Below, piece after piece: positions 6,864 through 13,947 of a stretch of 15,609 nucleotides of DNA; within the stretch, counting starts at the first letter, position 1, and every line of letters begins with the position of its first letter. The stretch is from Actinomycetota bacterium. Lineage in GTDB: Bacteria > Actinomycetota > Actinomycetes > S36-B12 > UBA5976. A model generated the notes under the pieces. That model had not been told where the DNA came from. It ran no database searches and saw nothing but the letters and a program-made list of their open reading frames with translations. The translations under genes and the position numbers were made by a program. The stretch covers positions 1 through 15,609 of the forward strand of contig JAPLBX010000105.1 of NCBI GenBank assembly GCA_026392535.1. Direction: 5' to 3'.

Positions 6864-7871
6864 TTACAACCAGCCGGATTTCTTGAATTTTCTGAACAAG
6901 AAGCCGCAAAATAAGGCTAAACCGACGAGCAAAACTGGGTATGCGGCAGGTTGGCGCAATTCCCACATGTAATCGAAATTCATGCCATAGATACCTGCCA
7001 CCATGGTTGGCACAGAAGCTAATGCGACCCAAGCCGTAATTTTGCGCATATCTTCATTCTGCCGCACTTGCACTTGAGCGATGTCAGCGTTCAAAGCACT
7101 AGCTAGCAAGGCGTCAAGTGAAGATGCTGTATCAGAAGCACGATTGATGTGATCTTCGATGTCGCGGAAAAATTCCCGTAAACCCTTTGGCACATTCAAT
7201 TCAAGGTTCAAAGCAAAACGCGGAATCCATTTTGACATCGGATCGACTGCTCTTCGAAATTCAATTACTTCGCGTTTCAAGAAGTACAAATCTTGGCTCC
7301 AAGTCTTTCTTTGATTTGAAAAGACTTTTTCCTCCAATGCGGCGACATCGTTTTCAAGCTCAGTAGCAATTTGCAAATAAATGTCAACCACATGGTCAAT
7401 GACGCTGTGAACCACAGCATAAGGACCTTGCGCTAACCACTGTGAGTTTGCTTCAACTTTCTGCCTGACCTGGGCCAGCCCAACCCTGTCACCATGTCTA
7501 ACCGTGATGATGAAGTGAGCACCGATATACATCATCAAGTCACCAGTCTCAACTTGACTAGTGGCTTCGTCATAAAAAAGAGTTTTTAAAACCACAAATT
7601 CAAGATCGCCATAATCTTCAATTTTGGAGCGTTGCTGAGCGTGGACGGCATCTTCGATTGCAAGTTCGTGTAAACCAAATGCTTTTGAGATTGGTTCAAA
7701 CTCGTTTGCATCAGGTTCGAATAAACCTAGCCAGACAAATCCACCTGAAGATTTGGCGAGTTCAAGTAATTCAATTGGATTAGATCCAGATTTAGAATTT
7801 GATCCAGATTTAGATAAAGTTTTAGATTCGGTGCGCTTTCCATCGACATATAGTGCGCAGTCAATTTGCAT
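6864..7871 (-). CDS. corA: CorA-family divalent metal ion transporter
   Basis: CorA proteins form pentameric channels in the cytoplasmic membrane that carry Mg2+ (also Co2+ or Ni2+). The 335-residue product has a large N-terminal cytoplasmic domain with a long helical region (about 150-270) and two C-terminal membrane segments (roughly 278-297 and 310-328). The signature YGMNF sits in the loop between them, where the GMN selectivity filter belongs. The basic C-terminus FRKFKKSGWL is also typical. The N-terminal metal-sensor domain begins CALYVDGKR and is interrupted by a short SKSGSN repeat. The gene starts 30 bases after recX and ends 18 bases before miaB, so it probably shares their transcript. 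Exact ion specificity cannot be read from sequence. Confidence 0.93.
   Translation of the reverse strand: MQIDCALYVDGKRTESKTLSKSGSNSKSGSNPIELLELAKSSGGFVWLGLFEPDANEFEPISKAFGLHELAIEDAVHAQQRSKIEDYGDLEFVVLKTLFYDEATSQVETGDLMMYIGAHFIITVRHGDRVGLAQVRQKVEANSQWLAQGPYAVVHSVIDHVVDIYLQIATELENDVAALEEKVFSNQRKTWSQDLYFLKREVIEFRRAVDPMSKWIPRFALNLELNVPKGLREFFRDIEDHINRASDTASSLDALLASALNADIAQVQVRQNEDMRKITAWVALASVPTMVAGIYGMNFDYMWELRQPAAYPVLLVGLALFCGFLFRKFKKSGWL
7783..7818 (-). repeat. 18-base tandem duplication near the 5' end of corA
   Basis: The 14-mer GATCCAGATTTAGA occurs at 7783-7796 and again at 7801-7814 on the plus strand, a period of 18 bases. Read on the coding (minus) strand it gives two consecutive SKSGSN hexapeptides near residues 20-31 of CorA. 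The period is a multiple of three, so the frame is kept. It falls between the first strand of the CorA domain and the next conserved block, a place likely to be a loop. Confidence 0.85.
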
Positions 7872-7901
7872 AAGCGCATCTTGGCAGGCAAAGCCCAGTT
7901 T

Positions 7902-8405
7902 TTATGTAGCTTTAAGCGTGTCTAATAATTCTGACGTAATCCGCATGGCCGTGGAACTGGAATGACCTCTACGAATCAAGAAACCACTGAGCCTGCGCCA
8001 AATAACATCAGATTCATATCTTTGAAGGCCGCGGAATTTCTTAACTGCGATTTCGTAAGCCAGTTCATATTCCAAAGCTGGATCGGTGATTTCAAAACTC
8101 TCGATTATTTCTTGAGAAATACCTTTGTTCTTAAGCTCTTGACGCAATACTCGCCAACCAGTCCCGCGTGTGTTGCGGCGTGAACGCACCCACATTTCTG
8201 CGTATTCACGGTCGTCCAACAGTTTAATTTCTTCAAAACGAGTGGCCACTTGAGTTACAACCTCAAGTGGCACATTTCGCTTAATTAGATATTGCTCAAA
8301 TTGAAAACGACTCATTGGCGAGCGGGTAAGCCTTCGCAAACCCATGTTTCTAACAGTCTGAAGAAGTTCTTCAGTTATCAGAACATCGTCAGGCAGTTTC
8401 AACAT
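7902..8405 (-). CDS. recX: Regulatory protein RecX
   Basis: RecX binds RecA filaments and inhibits RecA coprotease and recombinase activity. The 167-residue product fits the family: an all-helical protein with tandem three-helix repeats, recognisable from the RLTRSPMSRFQFEQYLIKR segment, the DDREYAEMWVRSR segment and the KNKGISQEIIE segment. It lies directly downstream of recA, its usual partner. The ATG at 8405 lies inside the recA 3' end, giving a 17-base overlap in a different frame, so translation is probably coupled and RecX kept below RecA. It should share the LexA-controlled recA transcript. Confidence 0.95.
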   Translation of the reverse strand: MLKLPDDVLITEELLQTVRNMGLRRLTRSPMSRFQFEQYLIKRNVPLEVVTQVATRFEEIKLLDDREYAEMWVRSRRNTRGTGWRVLRQELKNKGISQEIIESFEITDPALEYELAYEIAVKKFRGLQRYESDVIWRRLSGFLIRRGHSSSTAMRITSELLDTLKAT

Positions 8406-9435
8406 CTTCAGGTGCTGCTACTACTGCATCAACTCCGACGCCAAGTTTTTCTTTAATCTTGGTTTCGATGTCATTAGCAAGTTCTGGATTGTCCCGAAGG
8501 AAGTTGCGTGAATTTTCTTTACCTTGACCAAGTTGATCACCGTCGTATGTATACCAAGCACCAGCTTTTCGAACAATGCCGTGTTCAACACCCATGTCGA
8601 TCAAGCTGCCTTCGCGGCTAATTCCTTCGCCATAAATAATGTCGAATTCGGCTTGCTTGAATGGTGGCGCAACCTTGTTCTTAACTACCTTTACGCGGGT
8701 TCTATTACCTACGATGTCTGCGCCATCTTTCAAAGCTTCAATTCGGCGAATATCAAGTCGAACAGAAGCGTAAAACTTAAGTGCACGACCACCGGTTGTA
8801 GTTTCTGGTGATCCGAACATCACGCCAATCTTTTCGCGCAACTGGTTGATGAAGATTGCTGTAGTGCCAGATTGACTTAGCGCGCCAGTGATTTTGCGAA
8901 GTGCCTGGCTCATCAATCGAGCTTGCAAACCCATGTGGCTATCACCCATTTCGCCTTCGATTTCTGCCCGTGGAACTAGAGCTGCAACCGAGTCAATGAC
9001 GATTAAGGAAACTGCGCCTGAACGAATTAGCATGTCAGTGATTTCAAGTGCTTGTTCACCGTTGTCTGGTTGGCTAACCAAAAGCGCATCAATATCCACG
9101 CCAAGTGCTTTTGCGTATTCAGGATCTAGTGCGTGCTCAGCATCGATAAATGCACAGATGCCGCCTAGTTTTTGTGCATTCGCAATTGCATGCAAAGCCA
9201 CAGTGGTCTTACCGGAAGATTCAGGTCCAAAGACTTCAATGACACGACCCTTTGGAAGGCCACCAATTCCTAGAGCGATGTCTAGGGCGATTGAGCCAGT
9301 TGGGATAACTTCGATTGCGGCGCGATCTTCTTGACCCAGGCGCATAACTGAGCCTTTGCCAAATTGGCGCTCAATTTGAGCTAGGGCGGCTTCTAAAGCC
9401 TTATCGCGGTCATTTCCAGGGGTGGTAGCGGCCAT
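8389..9435 (-). CDS. recA: Recombinase RecA
   Basis: RecA polymerises on single-stranded DNA, drives homologous strand exchange and triggers LexA self-cleavage in the SOS response. From the ATG at 9435 the product is 348 residues, the normal length. Walker A GPESSGKT is at 70-77, Walker B ends LIVIDS with Asp148, and the DNA-binding loops L1 (EGEMGDSHMG) and L2 (around GVMFGSPETTTGG) are intact. No intein is present. This start is supported by a GAGGAG ribosome site five bases upstream and by the usual MAA...DRDKALEAAL N-terminus. A 38-codon longer open frame exists, but its first codons fall within the LexA operator, which argues against it. recX overlaps the 3' end. Confidence 0.99.
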   Translation of the reverse strand: MAATTPGNDRDKALEAALAQIERQFGKGSVMRLGQEDRAAIEVIPTGSIALDIALGIGGLPKGRVIEVFGPESSGKTTVALHAIANAQKLGGICAFIDAEHALDPEYAKALGVDIDALLVSQPDNGEQALEITDMLIRSGAVSLIVIDSVAALVPRAEIEGEMGDSHMGLQARLMSQALRKITGALSQSGTTAIFINQLREKIGVMFGSPETTTGGRALKFYASVRLDIRRIEALKDGADIVGNRTRVKVVKNKVAPPFKQAEFDIIYGEGISREGSLIDMGVEHGIVRKAGAWYTYDGDQLGQGKENSRNFLRDNPELANDIETKIKEKLGVGVDAVVAAPEDVETA

Positions 9436-9440
9436 TTCGT

Positions 9441-9448
9441 CTCCTCTT
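9441..9448 (-). promoter_or_regulatory. Ribosome binding site of recA
   Basis: Minus strand reads AAGAGGAG, then five bases, then the ATG at 9435. This purine-rich site fixes the recA start over the longer upstream-open frame. Confidence 0.85.
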
Positions 9449-9504
9449 GTTGGTGGGTCGGCGCGCAACCTAAGGTCTGGTTGTGACTTACTCGACCCGC
9501 TCTC

Positions 9505-9519
9505 ATTTCCTGTGGAAAT
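9505..9519. repeat. Short perfect inverted repeat in the recA leader
   Basis: ATTTCC and GGAAAT are separated by three bases (ATTTCCTGTGGAAAT on the plus strand). It lies between the LexA operator and the recA start. It could be a small RNA hairpin in the leader or a protein-binding site. The short arms mean chance is possible, and nothing else in the sequence decides its role. Confidence 0.4.
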
Positions 9520-9541
9520 TTCGAACTTGGGCGAAACGTAG

Positions 9542-9557
9542 CAGAACATTTGTTCGA
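9542..9557 (-). promoter_or_regulatory. LexA operator (SOS box) upstream of recA
   Basis: Minus strand reads TCGAACAAATGTTCTG, with the symmetric core GAAC-N4-GTTC at 9544-9555. It matches the Gram-positive/actinobacterial LexA consensus (CGAAC-N4-GTTCG type) except for the last outer bases on one side. It is centred about 115 bases upstream of the recA start codon in the gap after DUF3046. LexA binding here should repress recA-recX until DNA damage. I could not confidently assign -35 and -10 elements around it. Confidence 0.85.
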
Positions 9558-9584
9558 ATGGGTTATTGAGGCCTCGGCGTGTCT

Positions 9585-9779
9585 TCAGCGTTCTTTCGGG
9601 TGTAATCCCTCATGCGCCCAAACCGCGCGCCACACATCCTGCGCCTCGAGACCCGCCTTTAAGGCTTCTTCAACGGTCAGCCCCTCTAGTTCAACCAGCC
9701 GAGTGTCTCGCGCCCAAGATGACGCATAACCAGCGCCAAAATGAGCTTCCATCCGCTGCCAAAAGTCGGTCAGCCTCAA
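9585..9779 (-). CDS. DUF3046 family protein
   Basis: This is a 64-residue basic/acidic helical protein of unknown function. It matches the DUF3046 pattern found almost only in Actinobacteria beside recA: an MRLTDFWQRME start, a tyrosine-alanine-xx-tryptophan segment (YASSWARD), and a C-terminal DVWRAVWAHEGL block. The start is a TTG at 9779 overlapping the TetR stop as TTGA, so translation is likely coupled to the upstream regulator. It ends just before the recA operator region. No catalytic residues or membrane segment can be seen. Its constant position next to recA suggests a link to that locus, but no role can be stated. Confidence 0.92.
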   Translation of the reverse strand: MRLTDFWQRMEAHFGAGYASSWARDTRLVELEGLTVEEALKAGLEAQDVWRAVWAHEGLHPKER

Positions 9780-10315
9780 GATCGTGCATCTTTCATAAGT
9801 GCATTTGCTAGCACTTCTGCCCCAACCTGCCGATCCACTTTTGATCCAGGGTTTATTGCATAACTTGTTAGCCAGCGAATTACTACATCAGCCGAAACTA
9901 AATCTGCAGAAACATTCCAGGCCAATAACGTGTCCATTACCAATTTTGCGATTTGGTCTGGCATTGAGTGCACGTGAGTTACTGCATTGATCAAAACTTT
10001 TGGATCATGTTTACGCAAGCCGCAAATCGCATTGTCGAGGGCAACGAATTCTGCAATTGCAACTAGGCCCTCTACGAGTGAAGGATTTTTGGAAATAATT
10101 TTTGTGATGTCTTGAATGTAACTATCAGATATCAGGCGGTAAATATCAGCCTTTTCGCTGATGTGGTTATAAACAGTAGCTCGAGCAATTCCAGATGTGC
10201 TGGCTAATGAAACCATTGAAAGATTTTTGGTTGGACCATTTTGCAAAATTGAACGTGCCGATTCGGCGATTGCGTCTTGCGTGCGTTTTGTGCGCGCAGA
10301 TGGTTGAGGACTCAC
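9776..10315 (-). CDS. TetR family transcriptional regulator
   Basis: The 179-residue product has an N-terminal TetR-type HTH domain (about 10-58), with the recognition part SLASTSGIARATVYNHISEK at 35-54, followed by a helical domain of about 120 residues that should bind a ligand and form dimers. The ligand-binding half is not recognisable as a specific subfamily. The start is a GTG at 10315 that overlaps the clgR stop as GTGA, and its own stop overlaps DUF3046 as TTGA. It is therefore the middle gene of a coupled clgR-tetR-DUF3046 unit. It may regulate this unit or a distant target; no operator could be identified. Confidence 0.9.
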   Translation of the reverse strand: MSPQPSARTKRTQDAIAESARSILQNGPTKNLSMVSLASTSGIARATVYNHISEKADIYRLISDSYIQDITKIISKNPSLVEGLVAIAEFVALDNAICGLRKHDPKVLINAVTHVHSMPDQIAKLVMDTLLAWNVSADLVSADVVIRWLTSYAINPGSKVDRQVGAEVLANALMKDARS

Positions 10316-10602
10316 GCTGCTTTGATGTTGTTTTTGGTGCGTGAAGATTGAATTGGGCGAACTTGATTTTCAATTCGAACTGTTTCAATTGTCACAGATC
10401 GCATTAAGGAAGAGATAGAGATTTCAAGCGCAGAACAAATCGAGGAAAGAAGTTCACTGGACGGTTCTTTTTGACCACGTTCAATTTCGCTCAAATATCC
10501 AAGTGCAACATTTGCCTTTGAAGAAATATCGCGAAGGGTGGCACCTTGTTCTTTACGAGTATTTCGCAATTGCGAACCAATTACTTCTCGTAATAGCACC
10601 AT
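10312..10602 (-). CDS. clgR: ClgR-type transcriptional activator (Clp gene regulator)
   Basis: This is a 96-residue XRE-family HTH protein. LLREVIGSQLRNTRKEQGATL at the N-terminus and LGYLSEIERGQKEPSSELL (34-52) match actinobacterial ClgR, which activates clpP, clpC, lon and, in mycobacteria, recA and other stress genes. The ATG at 10602 is preferred over a GTG two codons upstream because it sits five bases after a GGAGG core. The protein ends in -KAA. In Streptomyces a C-terminal Ala-Ala makes ClgR a Clp protease substrate, so the same feedback may operate here. The stop overlaps the TetR start. The gene is the first after a 78-base gap and probably has its own promoter, though I cannot place -35/-10 boxes. 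Confidence 0.93.
   Translation of the reverse strand: MVLLREVIGSQLRNTRKEQGATLRDISSKANVALGYLSEIERGQKEPSSELLSSICSALEISISSLMRSVTIETVRIENQVRPIQSSRTKNNIKAA
10563..10576. repeat. 14-base perfect palindrome within clgR
   Basis: TTCGCAATTGCGAA is fully self-complementary and lies 27 to 40 bases inside the clgR coding region. It resembles ClgR-type operators (CGC and GCG half-sites), but the spacing is four bases rather than the five of the published consensus as I recall it. It could be an autoregulatory site or a chance consequence of the SQLRN codons. Confidence 0.35.
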
Positions 10603-10612
10603 GATCACCTCC
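10603..10612 (-). promoter_or_regulatory. Extended Shine-Dalgarno of clgR
   Basis: Minus strand reads GGAGGTGATC immediately before the ATG at 10602. This is a 10-base uninterrupted complement of the conserved bacterial 16S rRNA 3' end. Most other starts in the window have weak or no visible site, so this one stands out as an unusually strong initiation signal. Confidence 0.85.
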
Positions 10613-10680
10613 GAGTTAAATCTTGAACAATGGCTTACGCTAGTCAGAAAACCTGCGAATTGCCTGATTTGTGCGCGAAA

Positions 10681-11259
10681 TTATTCACTTTTTGGGTCTT
10701 GTGCGGGCGAGGTGCGTGAAAGATCAGTCAAAGCCACCATTACGTCTAGAAGCAGGCCCAGTAGAGCCAAGCTAGTTTGGCTACGAATATCGTCTCGACT
10801 GCCGGTGAATCTCAAACTCTGGGTGCGGCTGGAGCCAGTTTTGGCATCAAATACAGCAATATGAACTTCGCCGACTGGCTTGCCATCTTGAGGTTCAGGT
10901 CCGGCTACACCTGTGCACCCGAGGCCAAATCTGCAACTCATAACCTTTGTGATGTTAGTTGCCATTGCTAAAGCAACTTCGGTGGACACCACTCCAACTT
11001 TGAGGGTTTGCTCTGTAATATTTAAAACTTCTTTTTTCATTTCTGTGGCATAAGCAACTACACCACCTTGAAAAACCTCAGATGCGCCTGGCACGGAAGT
11101 AAGCAACGCACTTAACAAACCGCCGGTCACTGATTCGGCAGTTGCCATATTCACTTTTGCAAACTTGGCAACTTCAATGGCAGCTCTAGCAAACTCCCAC
11201 TCAGTTGGTGGTAGTTGTCGGTCCATCAATGCATCAAGTGCGATTTGAGCTTCAGTCAT
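10681..11259 (-). CDS. pncC: CinA C-terminal family nicotinamide-nucleotide amidohydrolase
   Basis: This 192-residue protein consists only of the CinA C-terminal (PncC) domain plus short tails. The family deamidates nicotinamide mononucleotide to nicotinate mononucleotide, recycling a by-product of NAD-dependent DNA ligase. The signature ATAESVTGG has the likely nucleophile Ser43, followed by SVPGASEVFQGGVVAYATEMK, and GLGCTGVAGPEPQDGKPVGEV forms the second conserved block. The N-terminal MoaB-like domain of full-length CinA is absent, which is normal for many bacteria. The ATG at 11259 overlaps the pgsA stop as ATGA. The last 15 or so residues are polar and probably disordered. rimO-pgsA-cinA linkage upstream of recA is typical for Actinobacteria. 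Confidence 0.95.
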   Translation of the reverse strand: MTEAQIALDALMDRQLPPTEWEFARAAIEVAKFAKVNMATAESVTGGLLSALLTSVPGASEVFQGGVVAYATEMKKEVLNITEQTLKVGVVSTEVALAMATNITKVMSCRFGLGCTGVAGPEPQDGKPVGEVHIAVFDAKTGSSRTQSLRFTGSRDDIRSQTSLALLGLLLDVMVALTDLSRTSPAQDPKSE

Positions 11260-11783
11260 AACTGATTCCTTCTAAGCAGGACTGGCAAATATCGCATACC
11301 TGTATAGGTAGTTATCGCGACTGTAATCCAAAGCAATATTGAAATTGGCAGATTCAACCAATCCCAATTCAATCCAAGATTTACCAAGAAGAATGAAATA
11401 GTCGTTATTTGGAAAGTGGTTTTCAATTTCCCACCTCGATCGGCCGCAACAATGTTCTTATTCAGAACCATTAATCGCAATAAAGTAATTCCTACTTCAC
11501 GAACCAAAATCACTATCGTTGCTACCCATGGAAGGGCGCCAATCATGGATAAACCAATCCAAGCAGCACCAGTTAGAGCTTTGTCTGCAATCGGGTCAGC
11601 GATCTTCCCAAAGTTCGAAATCAAATTATGTTTGCGAGCTAGGTAGCCATCTATCAAATCAGTTATCGCGGCAACCCAAAAAATCACCACCGCCAAAAAT
11701 GGATTATCGAGGCTAAAAAGTGCAAACCAAAAGACTGGCACAAGCAAGATTCGCATCAATGTATAAAAGTTCGGATTTTGCAT
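11256..11783 (-). CDS. pgsA: CDP-diacylglycerol--glycerol-3-phosphate 3-phosphatidyltransferase
   Basis: PgsA makes phosphatidylglycerol phosphate, the committed step to phosphatidylglycerol and cardiolipin, in the cytoplasmic membrane. The 175-residue hydrophobic protein has several membrane segments and an exact CDP-alcohol phosphotransferase motif, D-x2-DG-x2-AR-x8-G-x3-D-x3-D. Its residues are Asp42, Asp45, Gly46, Ala49, Arg50, Gly59, Asp63 and Asp67. The YTLMRILLVPVF start is typical of the PgsA branch; Actinobacteria have several related enzymes, so another CDP-alcohol transferase is possible but less likely. The start overlaps the rimO stop as TAATG and the stop overlaps cinA as ATGA, so it is translationally coupled on both sides. 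Confidence 0.93.
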   Translation of the reverse strand: MQNPNFYTLMRILLVPVFWFALFSLDNPFLAVVIFWVAAITDLIDGYLARKHNLISNFGKIADPIADKALTGAAWIGLSMIGALPWVATIVILVREVGITLLRLMVLNKNIVAADRGGKLKTTFQITTISFFLVNLGLNWDWLNLPISILLWITVAITTYTGMRYLPVLLRRNQL

Positions 11784-13162
11784 TAGTTAATAATCTCTTC
11801 AACTATCAAGTCTGCGCCATCATTCGAGACCACAACCCCAGTCACAAATTCTCCGATTTCTAAAGTTCTGTCGGTCAACAAAGTGCAAGTGCCATCAACT
11901 TCAGGTCCTTGAAAATCTGCTCTGCCTTCATAGCCGTCATCGTCACTTTCAATCATGACTGTGACTTGGGTGCCAATTCGCGATTCTGCCTTTTGATTGG
12001 TTACTTCATCAACTAGCGATGTCACATACTCAACCCGACGATTGATTTCCGCTTCAGACAACTTTTCTTCGAAATTGAAAGCTTCAGTGCCATCTTCATC
12101 TGAATATCCAAAAATACCAATCGCATCTAACTCAGCCTCGTTGATAAATTCACAAAGAGTTTCTAGTTCCGCTTCGCTTTCACCTGGGAACCCGACAATA
12201 AAGTTTGAGCGAATTCCAGCATCAGGTGCAACTTTGCGAATTGAAGCGATTAGCTCTAAGAATTCCTGTTTGCCACCAAACCGGCGCATTTTTCTCAAAA
12301 TGGTTGGTGCGGCGTGCTGGAACGAAAGATCGAAGTACGGCACTACCTTTTCGGTATTTACGATTGCATTAATTAGCTGTGGGCGCATTTCCGCCGGTTG
12401 CAGATATGAGACACGAATTCTTTCAATTTTTTCAATACTTGAAAGCGCAGGTAAAAGTGCTTCCAACAAATTCATATCACCTAGGTCTTTACCGTATGAA
12501 GTTGTATTTTCGCTAACCAAAAACAGTTCGCGCACTCCACGCTCACTTAGCCATACCGCTTCGGCAATAATGTCGGTTGGACGGCGAGAAACAAATGAAC
12601 CACGAAAAGCTGGAATTGCACAAAACGTGCACCTTCGATCGCAACCATTTGCAATCTTCAAAGGTGCATAAGGTTTTGAATCGAGGCGAAGGCGAATCAC
12701 ATCTCCAGAACTAGATGATGCAATCAGCCTTTCAGCCGGGGCTTTAGGTGTTGAAAGTCTGCGATCTATTGGCACGTGGCTTTCAATTTTTGCGCCACCC
12801 ACGATTTTTGCCAGCGATTCACCGATGTTCTCATATTCATCAAATCCGAGAACTGCATCCGCATCTGGAATTTCAGCAGCAAGTTCTTTCCCGTAGCGCT
12901 CAGCCATGCAGCCAATGGCGACAACTGCTTTCACTACACCGTCAGACTTTAAATCAGCTGTCTGCAAAATAGTTTGAATCGAATCAGCCTTTGCAGTTTC
13001 GACAAATCCGCAAGTGTTAACTAATACGGCACTGGCGTCGGATGGGTCATCAACCAATTGCCAGCCGGCATTTGAAAGTCGGGCGGCTAGCTCATCGCTA
13101 TCGGTTTCATTGCGTGCGCAACCGAGGGTGAGGATATGTACTGTCTTGGCTGCTTGACTCAT
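11783..13162 (-). CDS. rimO: Ribosomal protein S12 methylthiotransferase (radical SAM)
   Basis: RimO attaches a methylthio group to a conserved aspartate of ribosomal protein S12 using two 4Fe-4S clusters. The 459-residue protein has the three N-terminal ligands Cys15 (LGCARNETDSDE), Cys51 (NTCGFVETAKADSI) and Cys85 (AIGCMAERY). The radical SAM cysteines are Cys174, Cys178 and Cys181 in GCDRRCTFC, and a TRAM domain lies at about 395-459. CGFVETAKADSI distinguishes RimO from MiaB, which is also present in this window. The ATG at 13162 is 29 bases after the rodZ-like gene, with no strong ribosome site. Downstream pgsA overlaps by one base. Confidence 0.97.
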   Translation of the reverse strand: MSQAAKTVHILTLGCARNETDSDELAARLSNAGWQLVDDPSDASAVLVNTCGFVETAKADSIQTILQTADLKSDGVVKAVVAIGCMAERYGKELAAEIPDADAVLGFDEYENIGESLAKIVGGAKIESHVPIDRRLSTPKAPAERLIASSSSGDVIRLRLDSKPYAPLKIANGCDRRCTFCAIPAFRGSFVSRRPTDIIAEAVWLSERGVRELFLVSENTTSYGKDLGDMNLLEALLPALSSIEKIERIRVSYLQPAEMRPQLINAIVNTEKVVPYFDLSFQHAAPTILRKMRRFGGKQEFLELIASIRKVAPDAGIRSNFIVGFPGESEAELETLCEFINEAELDAIGIFGYSDEDGTEAFNFEEKLSEAEINRRVEYVTSLVDEVTNQKAESRIGTQVTVMIESDDDGYEGRADFQGPEVDGTCTLLTDRTLEIGEFVTGVVVSNDGADLIVEEIIN

Positions 13163-13191
13163 AGTGCTTAGCCTACGAGTTGAATTTAGAT

Positions 13192-13947
13192 TTACTGAAC
13201 AGGGAAAGTAATCTCGACTGGCGAGCCAAGGCCACCTAGAAAACCAAGATTTTCGTCATTAACCACTACGTTGACAACGCCAGAATCGCCTATCACCAAA
13301 GAAATGCTGGTTGAGTCGGTTAATGTGATTGTGTCACCAGCGTTTAGAAAACTTGAAAACAATGAATTACCGGCTGATCCACTAGCGGTGATCCAACTTC
13401 GGCCACTGGCCTGCAAAACTAGTGAAACCCCAAGTGAATTTGGATTTGAATCGGTTGATTCGGATGGGCCTGGAGTGGTCGAATCAGTCGGTGTTGCCGA
13501 TTGACTAATAGTGACATCAGTTTCAGGTATGGCATTGTCAGTCTTTCCGGCAGACATAACTACGAAAACAGCAACCGCGACTACCGCGACTAAGCCAGCA
13601 ATTAGATATGGAATTTTTGGATTACGTTTGTTAGGTAAAGCGCTTTTGCCCTGCTTATCAAAAATGTTCAACTCAGGTTGTTTAGCTTTCACAACATTTT
13701 CGTATGCCATTGAATCGTCCGGCAAATCGACGTCAAAGAGTTCAAGTAATTCAGTTTCATTTGCATTGAGTGCATTTGCGATTAAACGGATTTGGTTTCG
13801 AATGAAAACTCGTAAATCCAATTTTTTCCAGTTCTCAGCTTCAATGGAAATAATGACATCTTTACGAAGTCTGGTTGAAGCGGCAACTTCTTCAATGGTG
13901 AGATTCTGCGCCTCGCGCAGCTGTTGAATACGAGCACCAACTGCCAT
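13192..13947 (-). CDS. RodZ-like membrane-anchored HTH protein
   Basis: This 251-residue protein has RodZ architecture. An N-terminal HTH of the HTH_25 type (about 5-70, IQQLREAQNLTIEEVAAST) is followed by a charged linker and a single membrane segment near 112-133. A Ser/Thr/Pro-rich extracytoplasmic linker (about 134-170) leads to a beta-rich C-terminal domain resembling DUF4115 (about 173-251, ASGRSWITASG). RodZ links MreB to the cell-wall elongation machinery in rods; in Actinobacteria the role of homologues next to ftsK and rimO is less defined, so I give no symbol. The ATG at 13947 has GGGAG six bases upstream. It lies 61 bases downstream of ftsK, and an inverted repeat pairs the start codon region with the leader. 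Confidence 0.85.
   Translation of the reverse strand: MAVGARIQQLREAQNLTIEEVAASTRLRKDVIISIEAENWKKLDLRVFIRNQIRLIANALNANETELLELFDVDLPDDSMAYENVVKAKQPELNIFDKQGKSALPNKRNPKIPYLIAGLVAVVAVAVFVVMSAGKTDNAIPETDVTISQSATPTDSTTPGPSESTDSNPNSLGVSLVLQASGRSWITASGSAGNSLFSSFLNAGDTITLTDSTSISLVIGDSGVVNVVVNDENLGFLGGLGSPVEITFPVQ

Noticed and set aside
8888..9334. A 148-codon plus-strand open frame
   Set aside because: It is antisense to the core of recA; low-complexity Ser/Ala-rich shadow of conserved RecA codons.
9436..9549. A 38-residue N-terminal extension of RecA
   Set aside because: The extra codons begin inside the LexA operator, are unlike RecA N-termini, and the GAGGAG site points to the ATG at 9435.
10613..10680. 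Clear -35/-10 promoter boxes or a terminator between cinA and clgR
   Set aside because: No convincing spaced hexamers and no stem followed by a T-run; a promoter is likely by position only.
11997..12671. A 224-codon plus-strand open frame
   Set aside because: It lies wholly inside rimO on the opposite strand and has a serine/isoleucine-rich shadow composition with no family resemblance. rimO has all its cluster cysteines.
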